Below are positions 6,859 through 15,987 of a DNA stretch of 64,000 nt, in pieces. The notes beneath the pieces were generated by a model. It did not search any database and had not been told where the DNA came from. It was given only the letters and a program-made list of their open reading frames with translations. Every line of letters begins with the position of its first letter. Within the stretch, counting starts at the first letter, position 1. This stretch comes from CBDBCU01 sp965203435 (lineage in GTDB: Bacteria > Chloroflexota > Dehalococcoidia > Lucifugimonadales > UBA3495): contig CBDBCU010000001.1 of NCBI GenBank assembly GCA_965203435.1, forward strand, positions 186,001-250,000. The letters are read 5' to 3'. A program made the translations under genes and the position numbers.

Positions 6859-9800
6859 ATGAACCCCCAATCCCGTCTATTTTTCAGTCCGGCCGGGCCG
6901 GCGGCCACCGCCGCTTTGCGGGCTTTTGTCCGCCATATTCAGGGGGAGGATCCTTTGGCCCCGGTTACGGTGGTGGGGCCGTCCACCTATGCCAACCTGG
7001 CCTTGCGCCGGGAGTTGGGGCGGGCCGGCTTTGCCAATGTGGGATTTATGGCCTGGCCCCGGTTGGCCGACTTGCTGGGCGGGCCGTTGCTGGCGGCCCG
7101 GGGACTGCGCCCCCTGGCGCCCATCATTGAAAGCCGGGCCTTGCGGCAGGCGGTCGGCCAGACCCCCGGCCCGCTGAACCAGAACGGCTACCATCCCGCC
7201 ACTCACCAAACCCTGAAACGGGCTATCCGGGAACTGGCCCAACTTTCCCCGGAACAAAAGGCGGCTTGGCAGCGGGATGGCAGTGAATTGACCCGTCAGA
7301 CCCTGCACATTGACGCCGCCTTTCGGGAACTTACTAAGGATTACTACAATCAAGCCGAGGACTTGGCCCGGGCGGCGGCAGCAGCGGTGCGGCAGGACAG
7401 CCGGGGCAACGCTTTGACCGACCTGGGCTTTATCCTTTTCTTTCAGCTGCGGCGGGTTACGCCGGGGCAGCGGGAATTGATTGCCGCCCTGGCCGCCGCC
7501 GACCGCTGCGCCGTCTTTCTGCCGCGAGCGAATGACGAGGAACCCGACGGGCCGGCGCAGGAATTGGCGGCCCAGTTGACCGGCCCCTTGGGGCCGGCGG
7601 AAACCCTGCCGGCCGCCGCGGCGGATGAAAGGGCATCAACGGCCGCCCCGGCTGCCCGACGGGACACCCGCCTGCTGATTGCCCAGGATGCCGCCCAGGA
7701 AATCCGCTGGGTTATCCGCAGTATTTTCCGGCAATTGGCCGACGGCGTCCCCCTGCGCCGCATTGCTATCCTGTATCGGCAAGCCTTTCCCTACGGCGCG
7801 CTAATTCCGGAGGAACTGGCCCTGGCCGGCCTGCCGATGGCCGGGCCGGATCCGGCGCCCTTGTCCCAAACGGCGGCCGGCCGGGCTTTGACCGGGTTGC
7901 TCGCCTTGGCCCAGGGTATCCGAGAGGGCAATGGGCGGGAACTGCCCCGGGAGGAGGTTGCCGCATGGCTGACTTCCTGTCCCCTGCGCTTTCCCGGCGG
8001 CCTGCCGCAGGATTTCAACCCCAGCCAGTGGGACAGCCTTTCCCAGCGGGCCGGCATTATCCGGGGCTTGGCCCAATGGCAGGATAAGCTGCGCCGCTTT
8101 GCCGCCGACCGGGATCGGGATGCGGCCCGGTGGGCCGAGCAAACGGAAGTGTCGGAGGCCAAAGCCGAGCTGATGATGGCGGAAAGCCAAGCCTCCCGTC
8201 AATTGGCCGGTTTCATCACCGGCTTGGCCGCGGCCTTGACGCCGCCGGCCGATAATAGTTCCTGGGCCGCCTTTTCCCAATGGGCCGGGGCTATTCTGGA
8301 ACGCTACGGGCCGACGGCCGCGATGCTGTCCGATGCCGAGCTGAATAACTTGACCCGGATTCGGGATTTGATTGGCAGTCTGGCCGAACTGGATCCCCTG
8401 GAAAGCGGCGGCGGTATCGACTTTGTAGTTTTCCGTCAAACTCTTGAGGAACACTTGACGGCGACCCCGGGACACCTGGGCGCGATGGGGCAGGGCGTTT
8501 TTGTGGGGCCGGTGTCCGCCGCGGCCGGCCTGTCTTTCGATGCGGTACATCTGGTCGGACTGGTCGAGGGGGCTTTCCCCCCGCCGCTACGGGCCGCGCC
8601 GCTGCTCCCGGAATCGGAAACCCCGGCCGGAATGGGAAACGACTGGCGGCCCTCCCGGGCCGAGCGGTTGGCCGAGGAACGGCATAACTTCCTGGCGGCT
8701 TTGGCCGCCGCCGACACCCTGCGAACCCTTTCCTATCCCATCGCCGACGCCGCCGGGCAACGGGAAAACTATCCCTCCCGGTGGTTTCTGGAGCAGGCCA
8801 GCCGGTTGGCAGGGATACCGATACGCAGTTCCACCCTGAAATCCATCGGCCAGCGGCCGTGGCTGACCCGCATCGGCTCCCCGGAACAGGATTTTGCCAC
8901 CCAGCAGAATTTGGCGGCGGCGGACGATTCGGATTACGACCTGGCGAGTTTGTGGGAATGGCGGGCAAGGCACGAAACCATCCGCCAGCATCCCTTGGCG
9001 GCGACAGGGATCCTGGCCGGCGCGCTGCAAGTGAGCCGGGGCCGTTACAGCCCCTATTTTTCCCAATGGAATGGCAATCTATCGGGGGCGGCCGGCGGGC
9101 CGGAATTGGCCGGCGGGTTGAGCGGACAAATCCTGTCCCCCACCGGCTTAGAGCGGTGGGCCACCTGCCCTTTCAGCTACTTCCTGGGGCAGCAGCTGCG
9201 GCTCAGCGCGCAAGACCGCCCGGAGGACCTCTACAGCATATCGCCGCTGGAACAGGGTTCCCTGGTTCACGAAATCCTGGAAAAGTTCATCCGGCAGGCC
9301 CGGGAAAACCATACTCTGCCGCCGCCGGGCCAGGAATGGCGGGATTCCGATAAGGATACCCTGCGGGAAATTGCGGAAAAAGCCTTTCAGGCGGCCGAAG
9401 GGCGCGGCATCACCGGCCGGCCGCTGCTGTGGCGGATGGCCCAAGCCGACATTATGGATGACCTGATGGTCTTTCTGGAAAAAGACGCCGAGCTGCGGGC
9501 CAAGTTCGGCGCCTCGCCGGCCCGGGAGGAGGCCCGGTTCGGCATTGCCGGCGATCCGGCGGAAAGCTGGGCCGCCGCCGTTCATTCCCTGCCCGATGGG
9601 TCGGAAATCCGTTTCCGGGGCGTCATCGACCGGGTGGATATTTCCCCCGACGGTCGGGAAGCTCTGGTGCTTGACTATAAAAGCGGCGGTTCCCGGCGGT
9701 ATGCGGCCCTGGATCAGGACACTATTGACCGCGGCAAGCGGTTGCAGTTGAGCATCTATTCCCTGGCGGCCCGGCAAGCCTTGGGCGCGGCGGTCAATGT

Positions 9801-10143
9801 GCGGGCGGCTTACTGGTTCGTCAGCAGCCGGGGCCAGTTTCAGTGGCTGCCGGAGGAGCCGGTCAGTATCGATGATCCGGCGGCCCGGGAACGCTTTGAC
9901 CAGGGCATTGCCGCCATCGCCGCCGGCATCCGCGGCGGAGTCTTTCCGGCTAATCCGGGGACTTTGGAATACAACATTTTCATGGGCAAATCCAACGGCA
10001 GCAACTGCCATTACTGCGACTTTGATTCCCTGTGTCCCGCCCGCCGCACTAACCTGTGGCAAAGGCTGAAAGGGCGCCGGGAAAATCAAACCGCCCTGGC
10101 CGCCTATCTGCAACTGGCGGAACCGGAGGAGGCCGGAGAATGA
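6859..10143 (+). CDS. addB: AddB/RexB-like subunit of the AddAB helicase-nuclease
   Basis: A 1094-residue protein. The N-terminal half is an inactivated UvrD-type helicase fold; no Walker A loop is present at its start (FFSPAGPAATAALR). The C-terminal third is a RecB-type PD-(D/E)XK nuclease with LDYKSG near residue 938. One Cys in ATCPFSYFLG (~770) and three in CHYCDFDSLC (~1049-1058) match the four ligands of the AddB iron-sulfur cluster that staples the nuclease domain. With AddA it would resect double-strand breaks up to a Chi-like site and load RecA. It overlaps addA by the sequence ATGA. Confidence 0.9.
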   Translation: MNPQSRLFFSPAGPAATAALRAFVRHIQGEDPLAPVTVVGPSTYANLALRRELGRAGFANVGFMAWPRLADLLGGPLLAARGLRPLAPIIESRALRQAVGQTPGPLNQNGYHPATHQTLKRAIRELAQLSPEQKAAWQRDGSELTRQTLHIDAAFRELTKDYYNQAEDLARAAAAAVRQDSRGNALTDLGFILFFQLRRVTPGQRELIAALAAADRCAVFLPRANDEEPDGPAQELAAQLTGPLGPAETLPAAAADERASTAAPAARRDTRLLIAQDAAQEIRWVIRSIFRQLADGVPLRRIAILYRQAFPYGALIPEELALAGLPMAGPDPAPLSQTAAGRALTGLLALAQGIREGNGRELPREEVAAWLTSCPLRFPGGLPQDFNPSQWDSLSQRAGIIRGLAQWQDKLRRFAADRDRDAARWAEQTEVSEAKAELMMAESQASRQLAGFITGLAAALTPPADNSSWAAFSQWAGAILERYGPTAAMLSDAELNNLTRIRDLIGSLAELDPLESGGGIDFVVFRQTLEEHLTATPGHLGAMGQGVFVGPVSAAAGLSFDAVHLVGLVEGAFPPPLRAAPLLPESETPAGMGNDWRPSRAERLAEERHNFLAALAAADTLRTLSYPIADAAGQRENYPSRWFLEQASRLAGIPIRSSTLKSIGQRPWLTRIGSPEQDFATQQNLAAADDSDYDLASLWEWRARHETIRQHPLAATGILAGALQVSRGRYSPYFSQWNGNLSGAAGGPELAGGLSGQILSPTGLERWATCPFSYFLGQQLRLSAQDRPEDLYSISPLEQGSLVHEILEKFIRQARENHTLPPPGQEWRDSDKDTLREIAEKAFQAAEGRGITGRPLLWRMAQADIMDDLMVFLEKDAELRAKFGASPAREEARFGIAGDPAESWAAAVHSLPDGSEIRFRGVIDRVDISPDGREALVLDYKSGGSRRYAALDQDTIDRGKRLQLSIYSLAARQALGAAVNVRAAYWFVSSRGQFQWLPEEPVSIDDPAARERFDQGIAAIAAGIRGGVFPANPGTLEYNIFMGKSNGSNCHYCDFDSLCPARRTNLWQRLKGRRENQTALAAYLQLAEPEEAGE

Positions 10144-13100
10144 CCACTCCTTTTGTACCGCAGGATGCCGCCGCCCGGCAGCGGATACTGACCGGGCTGT
10201 GGGATACCCTTTTCGTCGAGGCCGGGGCCGGCACCGGCAAGACCACCAGCCTGGTGGGGCGGGTCGCAAACCTGGTTTCCCGTGGCGCGGCTACCCTGGA
10301 TCAAATCGCCGCCATCACCTTTACCGAAGCCGCCGCCGCCGAACTGCGCGACCGCATCCGGGAACGGCTGGAAAGGGATGCGGCGGCCGATTCGGAATTG
10401 GATTCCGTTGCCCGGGAACGCTGTGAACGAGGGGTAGCCGACCTGGATCAGGCCGCCATCCAAACCCTGCACAGTTTCGCCGCCGCCCTGCTGCGGGAGC
10501 GGCCCTTGGAAGCCGGCTTGCCCATCGCTTTTGAGACCGCCGATGCCATCGCCAGCCAGCTGGATTTTGACCGGGCTTGGACGGATTGGCTGGATGGGGC
10601 CTTAGCGGCGGAAAAGCTAGAGGAACCCTTGACCCTGGCCCTGTCTCTGGGGCTGAACCTGTCCAACCTGCGGGAAATAGCCCTTCAGTTTCATCAGAAC
10701 TACGATTTGCTGGAAAGGGCGGCCTTTGCCGATGCTGAGGACGCCTTTACCGCCGCCGCCCCTCCGGCGGCCGCGCAACTGGCGGCGGAAGTCGGCGAAA
10801 TGGAACGGCTTTGCGGCTATGCCCGGCTGGGGGAATCTGATGTTCTGTATCGGCATACGCAGGGGGTTATCGCCGTGGCCCGCCGCCTGGTTGAAATGAA
10901 CCCTACCGCGGCGGAAACTTACCGCTTGCTCCAGAAAACCCCGGTTTCCCAAAGCCGGGGGCGGCAAGGGGATTGGGATACCGATCCCAAATCGGGCGTC
11001 AATGCCTGCAAGTTGCTGAAAGACCGTCTTGGGGAATTGCAAACGGCCCTCCGGGAGGAATTGACGGCCGCGCGCCGCCGGGCCTTGCTGCCCCTGCTGC
11101 GGGAATTGCGGGATTTTGCCCGAAACTACGCCGCCACGCGCAAAGCCCAGGGCAAGGCGGAATACCATGACCTGCTGATTTGGGCGCGGGATTTGCTGCG
11201 GGACAATGTGGCGGTGCGGGACTATTTCCGGGGCCGCTTTTCCCACCTGCTCATTGACGAAGTGCAGGATACCGATCCCATCCAGGCGGAAATTGCGATG
11301 TTTCTGGCCGAGGCGGCCGCCCCGGATATGCCGCCGGCGGACCGCCCCCGGCAGTGGGATGCGGTTACTCCGCAACCGGGCAAGCTGTTCGTCGTGGGCG
11401 ATCCCAAGCAGTCCATCTATCGTTTCCGCCGGGCCGAGGTGCGGCAGCTGAATCGGCTGCGGCAGCGGATGGGCGGGGAAAGTCTGCAACTGACCCAGAA
11501 CTTCCGCTCCCAACGGCCGGTTATCGCGTGGGTCAACCGGCTTTTTGACTCGTGGATGGGCGAGGGCAGCCTTTGGCAAGCCGAATATGTGGACCTGCTC
11601 CCCCGCTGGGACGGGGCGGCGGAATTGCCGGGGAAGCCGGGCGTCAAGCGGCTGGGCCAGGCCCTTGCCGGGTCGGTCAGCCTTGCCCGCCAGGAAGGGG
11701 CGCAAGCCATCGCCGCCCTGCTGTCCCGCCTCCCGGCGGAACAGTGGCAAGTGCGGGATACCGAAGCGGCCGGGGAACAGTACCGGGCCGCCGACTATTC
11801 GGATGTGTGCATTCTGATGACCCGCCGCACTTCCCTGCGGGATTTGGAGCAAGCACTGGAGGAAGCCGACATACCCTATCGGTTGGAGGGTTCGTCCCTG
11901 ATTTTTGACACCCAGGAAGTGCAGGACTTGCTGAACTGCCTGCGGGCTATTGACGACCCGGCCAATCAGGTAGCTATTGCGGCGGCCTTGCGCGCGCCGG
12001 CTTTTGGCTGTTCCGACTTGAACCTGCTGGAACTGGTGCATAACGGCGGCCGTTTTGACTATCTGTCCGAAGCGCCGCCGGCCGTGGCGGCTACTCCGGC
12101 CGGCCAGGCTCTGGCCGCGCTGAAAGAATATCATCAGTCCCGCCTGTGGGAATCTCCGGCTTTGCTGATTGAGCGGTTTATCCGGGAGCGGCAGCTGCTG
12201 GCGGCGGCTTTGGATCATCCCCGGCCGCGGCAGCAGTGGCGGCGGTATCGCTTTATGATTAACCAGGCCCGGGCTTTTGCCGACGCCGGCGGCAGCTCTT
12301 TACGGCAATTCCTGAGCTGGGCCGAGCGGCAAGCGGCGGAAAGCGCGCGGGTTACGGAAACGCCGGTGCCGGAGGATGACGAGGCGGCGGTGCGGGTGAT
12401 GACCGTCCACGGGGCCAAGGGACTGGAGTTTCCTATAGTCATCCTGACCGGCTTGGATTCCCTGAGTTCCGGCCGTAGTGAATCGGTTCTCTTTGACCGG
12501 GAAAAGGGGCAGCCGGAAGTCAGCCTGGGCAGCGGCGACCGGGCTTTTGCTACGGCCGGCTACGCCGAACTCAAGGAAAAAGAGCAGGAATTGGCTGAGG
12601 ATGAAGCGGTGCGGCTGCTGTATGTGGCAGCCACCCGGGCCAAGGATCATCTGGTAATGAATATGTACCATCCGGAGCGCAGAAACTCTGCCGCCAAGCA
12701 AATCGCCGACCTGCTGGATAGCGATGATGCGGCGGCCCTTTGGGAAAGCCTTAACCCGCCGCCCGTTCCGGCCGCCGCCGCGCCGTCAGACCTGCTGGAT
12801 ATGGCGGCCCTCCCGAACCCGGCGGATTTTATGCGGCGGCGGGAACAGTGGCGGCAGGAACGGCAGGCATTGATTGCCGCCGGCAGCCGCCCCCAATCCG
12901 TGGCCGCTACTACCCTGGCCCGGATTGCCAAAGAAGCGGCGGACGAAGCGGCGGTCGAGGAGCCGTGGCGGCGGGGTCGCGGCGGTACTTCCATTGGCCG
13001 GGCCGTCCACGCCGTTCTGCAATCCATTGACTTGGCTACCGGGGCTGGCTTGGCGGAAACGGCCCAAGCCCAAGCCGTAGGCGAAAACATCCCGGGCCGG

Positions 13101-13511
13101 CGGCAGGAAATCATTGACTTGACCCGGGCCGCCCTGAACAGTCCGGTGGTGCAACAAGCGGTAGCCGCCGGCCGTTTCTGGCGGGAAGTGCCGGTAGCGG
13201 CTCCCCTAGGCGACGGCGTAGTCGAGGGTTTTATCGACCTGCTTTATGAAAGGGAGGGCGGCCTGGTAGTGGTGGACTACAAAACCGACGCCATCGACGC
13301 CCCGGAGACGGCGGAAACGGCCCAGCGTTACCGCTTGCAGGGCGGGGCCTACGCTTTGGCGGCGCAGCGGGCTACCGGCAAGCCGGTGCGGGAAGTGGTG
13401 TTTCTGTTCCTGCGCCCCAGCAAAGAGGAACGGCTGACCGATGTGGCGCAACTGACGGCGGAAGCCGCCGCGCGGGCGGCCGAATATCTGCGCGGTGGGA
13501 TGGCGCTGTAA
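10140..13511 (+). CDS. addA: AddA helicase-nuclease subunit (UvrD family)
   Basis: Start at the ATG overlapping the addB stop (ATGA), giving 1123 residues. Superfamily 1 helicase motifs are in order: VEAGAGTGKTTSLVGR (Walker A, ~27-40), ITFTEAAAAELRDRI (Ia), LIDEVQDTDPIQ (motif II, ~372), FVVGDPKQSIYRFRRAE (III), LTQNFRS (IV), VRVMTVHGAKGLEFPIVIL (V) and LLYVAATRAKDHL (VI). A C-terminal PD-(D/E)XK nuclease follows (EGFIDLLYE, VVDYKTDA ~1045). The protein is the ATP-driven motor and 3' strand nuclease of AddAB. Confidence 0.96.
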   Translation: MTTPFVPQDAAARQRILTGLWDTLFVEAGAGTGKTTSLVGRVANLVSRGAATLDQIAAITFTEAAAAELRDRIRERLERDAAADSELDSVARERCERGVADLDQAAIQTLHSFAAALLRERPLEAGLPIAFETADAIASQLDFDRAWTDWLDGALAAEKLEEPLTLALSLGLNLSNLREIALQFHQNYDLLERAAFADAEDAFTAAAPPAAAQLAAEVGEMERLCGYARLGESDVLYRHTQGVIAVARRLVEMNPTAAETYRLLQKTPVSQSRGRQGDWDTDPKSGVNACKLLKDRLGELQTALREELTAARRRALLPLLRELRDFARNYAATRKAQGKAEYHDLLIWARDLLRDNVAVRDYFRGRFSHLLIDEVQDTDPIQAEIAMFLAEAAAPDMPPADRPRQWDAVTPQPGKLFVVGDPKQSIYRFRRAEVRQLNRLRQRMGGESLQLTQNFRSQRPVIAWVNRLFDSWMGEGSLWQAEYVDLLPRWDGAAELPGKPGVKRLGQALAGSVSLARQEGAQAIAALLSRLPAEQWQVRDTEAAGEQYRAADYSDVCILMTRRTSLRDLEQALEEADIPYRLEGSSLIFDTQEVQDLLNCLRAIDDPANQVAIAAALRAPAFGCSDLNLLELVHNGGRFDYLSEAPPAVAATPAGQALAALKEYHQSRLWESPALLIERFIRERQLLAAALDHPRPRQQWRRYRFMINQARAFADAGGSSLRQFLSWAERQAAESARVTETPVPEDDEAAVRVMTVHGAKGLEFPIVILTGLDSLSSGRSESVLFDREKGQPEVSLGSGDRAFATAGYAELKEKEQELAEDEAVRLLYVAATRAKDHLVMNMYHPERRNSAAKQIADLLDSDDAAALWESLNPPPVPAAAAPSDLLDMAALPNPADFMRRREQWRQERQALIAAGSRPQSVAATTLARIAKEAADEAAVEEPWRRGRGGTSIGRAVHAVLQSIDLATGAGLAETAQAQAVGENIPGRRQEIIDLTRAALNSPVVQQAVAAGRFWREVPVAAPLGDGVVEGFIDLLYEREGGLVVVDYKTDAIDAPETAETAQRYRLQGGAYALAAQRATGKPVREVVFLFLRPSKEERLTDVAQLTAEAAARAAEYLRGGMAL

Positions 13512-13529
13512 CTGCGGATTGCGTCAGGG

Positions 13530-14315
13530 TTAAACCGGGGCAATTCCCGGCCCCCAGGATAGGCCGAAATCGGCCCGTTCCACCCGTTGGCCGGTGAAAG
13601 TGTCCGCCCTTTGCCCAGCCAGCCATACGGCGGCCGGAATCACGGCATCCGGCTCTACCATCGGGATGTGGGCAGAGCCGGGCCAATCGCCGCGGCGGTT
13701 CATCCAGGTATCCACCCGGCCGGGACTGAGCAGGTTGACGGCAATGTTATGGGGGCGCACTTCCTCAGCCAGACTGAGCAGCATCCGCTCCAAAGCCGCC
13801 TTGCTCATGGAATAACCGACCCGTCCCTCCCGATAACCTTGAGCCGAACCGGAAGTAATGCCGATAATGGAACCGGCACCTTGGGCTATCAGGTAAGGCA
13901 GGGCGTACTTGCACAACAGCAGGGGCGCGCGGACATTTACCGCCAGGCAACGCTCCAGCAATTCCGGATCCAGATCCACTACCGGAGATTCGCAGTCAAT
14001 CCCGGCGTTGGATACCACAATATCCAGCCGCCCGTAATGGTTCAATGTAGTATCCACCAGGGCGCGGATTTGCTCCGGGTCAGCGACATCGCAGGGGACG
14101 GCCAGGGCCGCGCCGCCGGCTTGGCGGATACTGGCGGCGGTGGCGTGGATGTCGCCGGCGGCGTAGCGGGCAAAATCAGCGCCAGCCGATTCATCCCTTT
14201 CGGTACGGGCCGCCACTACCACTTTAGCCCCGGCCTGGGCCAAACCCTGGCCGATAGCGCGGCCAATGCCCCGGCTGCCGCCGGTAACAATGGCTACCTT
14301 GCCGGCCAGGGTAAT
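13530..14315 (-). CDS. SDR-family oxidoreductase (no canonical start codon)
   Basis: A classical short-chain dehydrogenase: NAD(P) site VTGGSRGIGRAIG near the N-terminus, NAGID, GSIIGITSGSAQ with the catalytic Ser, and YSMSKAALE with the Tyr-x3-Lys pair. The homology reaches back to ITLAGKVAIVTGG, just after the upstream DUF35 stop, yet no ATG, GTG or TTG lies in frame there: the only options are ATT (14315) or CTG (14309). A TTG at 14243 would delete the Rossmann glycines. The SDR is probably translated by coupling from the preceding DUF35 gene. Substrate unknown. Confidence 0.85.
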   Translation of the reverse strand: MTLAGKVAIVTGGSRGIGRAIGQGLAQAGAKVVVAARTERDESAGADFARYAAGDIHATAASIRQAGGAALAVPCDVADPEQIRALVDTTLNHYGRLDIVVSNAGIDCESPVVDLDPELLERCLAVNVRAPLLLCKYALPYLIAQGAGSIIGITSGSAQGYREGRVGYSMSKAALERMLLSLAEEVRPHNIAVNLLSPGRVDTWMNRRGDWPGSAHIPMVEPDAVIPAAVWLAGQRADTFTGQRVERADFGLSWGPGIAPV

Positions 14316-14317
14316 AG

Positions 14318-14749
14318 TTAAGCGGCTCCGGCGGCCGGGCGGAACTTGGGCAGGCTGATGGCATCGGTCAAGTCGTCAAAGACCACTTCCACCGCCATTC
14401 CGCACTTGATTGCCGCCGGATCCGGCTCAATCCCGACCAGATGGGTGCAGAGCCGGGCGCCGTCCTCCAGTTCCACCACCGCCGGGATGTAAGGCGTCAA
14501 GTCCCGGAAAGCCGGAGTGGGCGCGCGGTGGACGATGCAGAAAGTATGCAGCGTCCCTTGCCCGCTGCTCTGAATCCAGTCGGTATTGCGGGAAAAGCAG
14601 AGCGGGCAGAGATCCCGGGGGTAAAAATAGGCTTGGTCGCAGTCCCGGCAGTGGCGGAGCCACAGCTCATGCGCCTTGCACTTTTCCCAGTAGAAATCCG
14701 ACTCCGGCTGCGGCACCGGCGGGGTAATGGGCGGGGCTTGCTGGGTCAT
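14318..14749 (-). CDS. DUF35-type Zn-ribbon/OB-fold protein
   Basis: A 143-residue protein with an N-terminal helix (YWEKCKAHELWLRHC), a rubredoxin-like zinc ribbon (CRDCDQAYFYPRDLCPLC) and a C-terminal OB domain (GTLHTFCIVHRAP...PYIPAVVELEDGARL). Such proteins partner thiolases or MaoC-like hydratases acting on acyl-CoA in steroid and isoprenoid metabolism. Neither partner is beside it; only the SDR follows. It ends in the bases where the SDR begins. Confidence 0.88.
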   Translation of the reverse strand: MTQQAPPITPPVPQPESDFYWEKCKAHELWLRHCRDCDQAYFYPRDLCPLCFSRNTDWIQSSGQGTLHTFCIVHRAPTPAFRDLTPYIPAVVELEDGARLCTHLVGIEPDPAAIKCGMAVEVVFDDLTDAISLPKFRPAAGAA

Positions 14750-14869
14750 AGCTGCTCCTCGCGGGTAAGATTGCCGGTTTTCAAGGCAAGGATAAGGAGA
14801 AAAGCGGCTAGCGTCAAGTTGTTAGGCCGGGCGGTTACATATCCTTACCCTTTACCGTCATTCCCGCTT

Positions 14870-14940
14870 ACCGTCATTCCCGCGCAAGCGGGAATCCAGA
14901 AATACCGCGGACTCCGCTCCCCCTTCGTCGGAATGACGGT
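14870..14940. repeat. Family B repeat, copy 2
   Basis: ACCGTCATTCC (14870-14880) pairs with GGAATGACGGT (14930-14940), enclosing an ATTCCCGCGCAAGCGGGAAT hairpin. A half copy (CCGTCATTCCCGC) lies directly upstream at 14854. The surrounding gap 14750-15057 separates divergent genes and shows nothing else clear. Confidence 0.82.
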
Positions 14941-15057
14941 TTTATACCCGATTGCCCTGGTTTCTATATTGGCCGGGTTGCCGCCGCCGGCAATAAGGAT
15001 TATCTTGGGCAAGGGTAACATCACTTTGACCGGCCAGCGGCGGCGGCGAGGAACCGG

Positions 15058-15987
15058 ATGCGTATAGCGGTAATGGGAGCGGGCAGTATCGGCGGCTATT
15101 TCGGCGGGATGCTGGCCCAGGGCGGCCATCAAGTAACCCTGGTGGCCCGGGGGGCGCATCTGGAGGCTATCCGGGAGCGGGGATTGCAAATCCACACCGA
15201 CGCCGCCCTATTAACCCTCCCCTGCGGCGACAATCTGCGGGCTACCGATGACCCGGCCGCGGCGGAAGTAGCCGATTTAATCCTGTTGACGGTCAAAACT
15301 TACCAGAACGAACAAGCGATTCCGGCAATGCGGCCGCTGGTGGGAGCGGATACGGCTATCCTGTGCCTGCAAAACGGGATTGACAGTTACCGGGCCGCCG
15401 CCGCTGCGGTTGGATTGGAAAAAGTCTTGCCCGGAGCCGCTTACATCGAAGCCGCCCGTCCCGCGCCGGGCATCATCCGTCAAAGCGGCAGCGTAGTGCG
15501 GATCGTATTCGGGGAAGCGGCCGGCGGCCTATCGCAGCGAGGCCAAGTTATCCGGGATACCCTGGAACAAGCCGGGATCCCGGCTGAGTTCAGCCCGGAT
15601 ATTGAGCCGGTTTTGTGGAGCAAGTTTCTCTTTATCGCTACTATGGCCGGCATTACTGCCCTGGCCCGGGAACGATTGGCCGAACTGATGCCGCGCCCGG
15701 AAGGGCGGCGGGTGATTATCGCTTGCCTGCGGGAAATTGAGCAGGTCGGCCGCGCCGCCGGGGTTAACCTGCCGTCCGCCATTGTCGCCGATACCCTAGC
15801 TTACATTGAGGATACCCTGGCCGATTTGCAGGCGTCAATGCACACCGATTTAGAGGCCGGCCGGCCCTTGGAACTGGAAGCCTTGAACGGGGCGGTAGTC
15901 CGGGCCGGGCAGGCGGTCAATGTGCTGACGCCTATTAACGACCTGATTTATGCCGCCCTGAAACCCTATGCCCTGGGCCGGGTATGA
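15058..15987 (+). CDS. panE: 2-dehydropantoate 2-reductase (ketopantoate reductase) family
   Basis: A 309-residue NADP-dependent enzyme with the ApbA/PanE N-terminus IAVMGAGSIGGYFGGMLAQGGHQVTLVARG and the NGIDS block around residue 101 (LQNGID). The C-terminal helical domain carries the catalytic Lys region (VLWSKFLFIATMAG) and ends with LNGAVVRAGQ...TPINDLIYAAL, both typical. The enzyme makes pantoate for coenzyme A, though the family also contains reductases with other 2-keto substrates. Its stop overlaps the next start (ATGA), so it heads a three-gene operon. Confidence 0.88.
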   Translation: MRIAVMGAGSIGGYFGGMLAQGGHQVTLVARGAHLEAIRERGLQIHTDAALLTLPCGDNLRATDDPAAAEVADLILLTVKTYQNEQAIPAMRPLVGADTAILCLQNGIDSYRAAAAAVGLEKVLPGAAYIEAARPAPGIIRQSGSVVRIVFGEAAGGLSQRGQVIRDTLEQAGIPAEFSPDIEPVLWSKFLFIATMAGITALARERLAELMPRPEGRRVIIACLREIEQVGRAAGVNLPSAIVADTLAYIEDTLADLQASMHTDLEAGRPLELEALNGAVVRAGQAVNVLTPINDLIYAALKPYALGRV

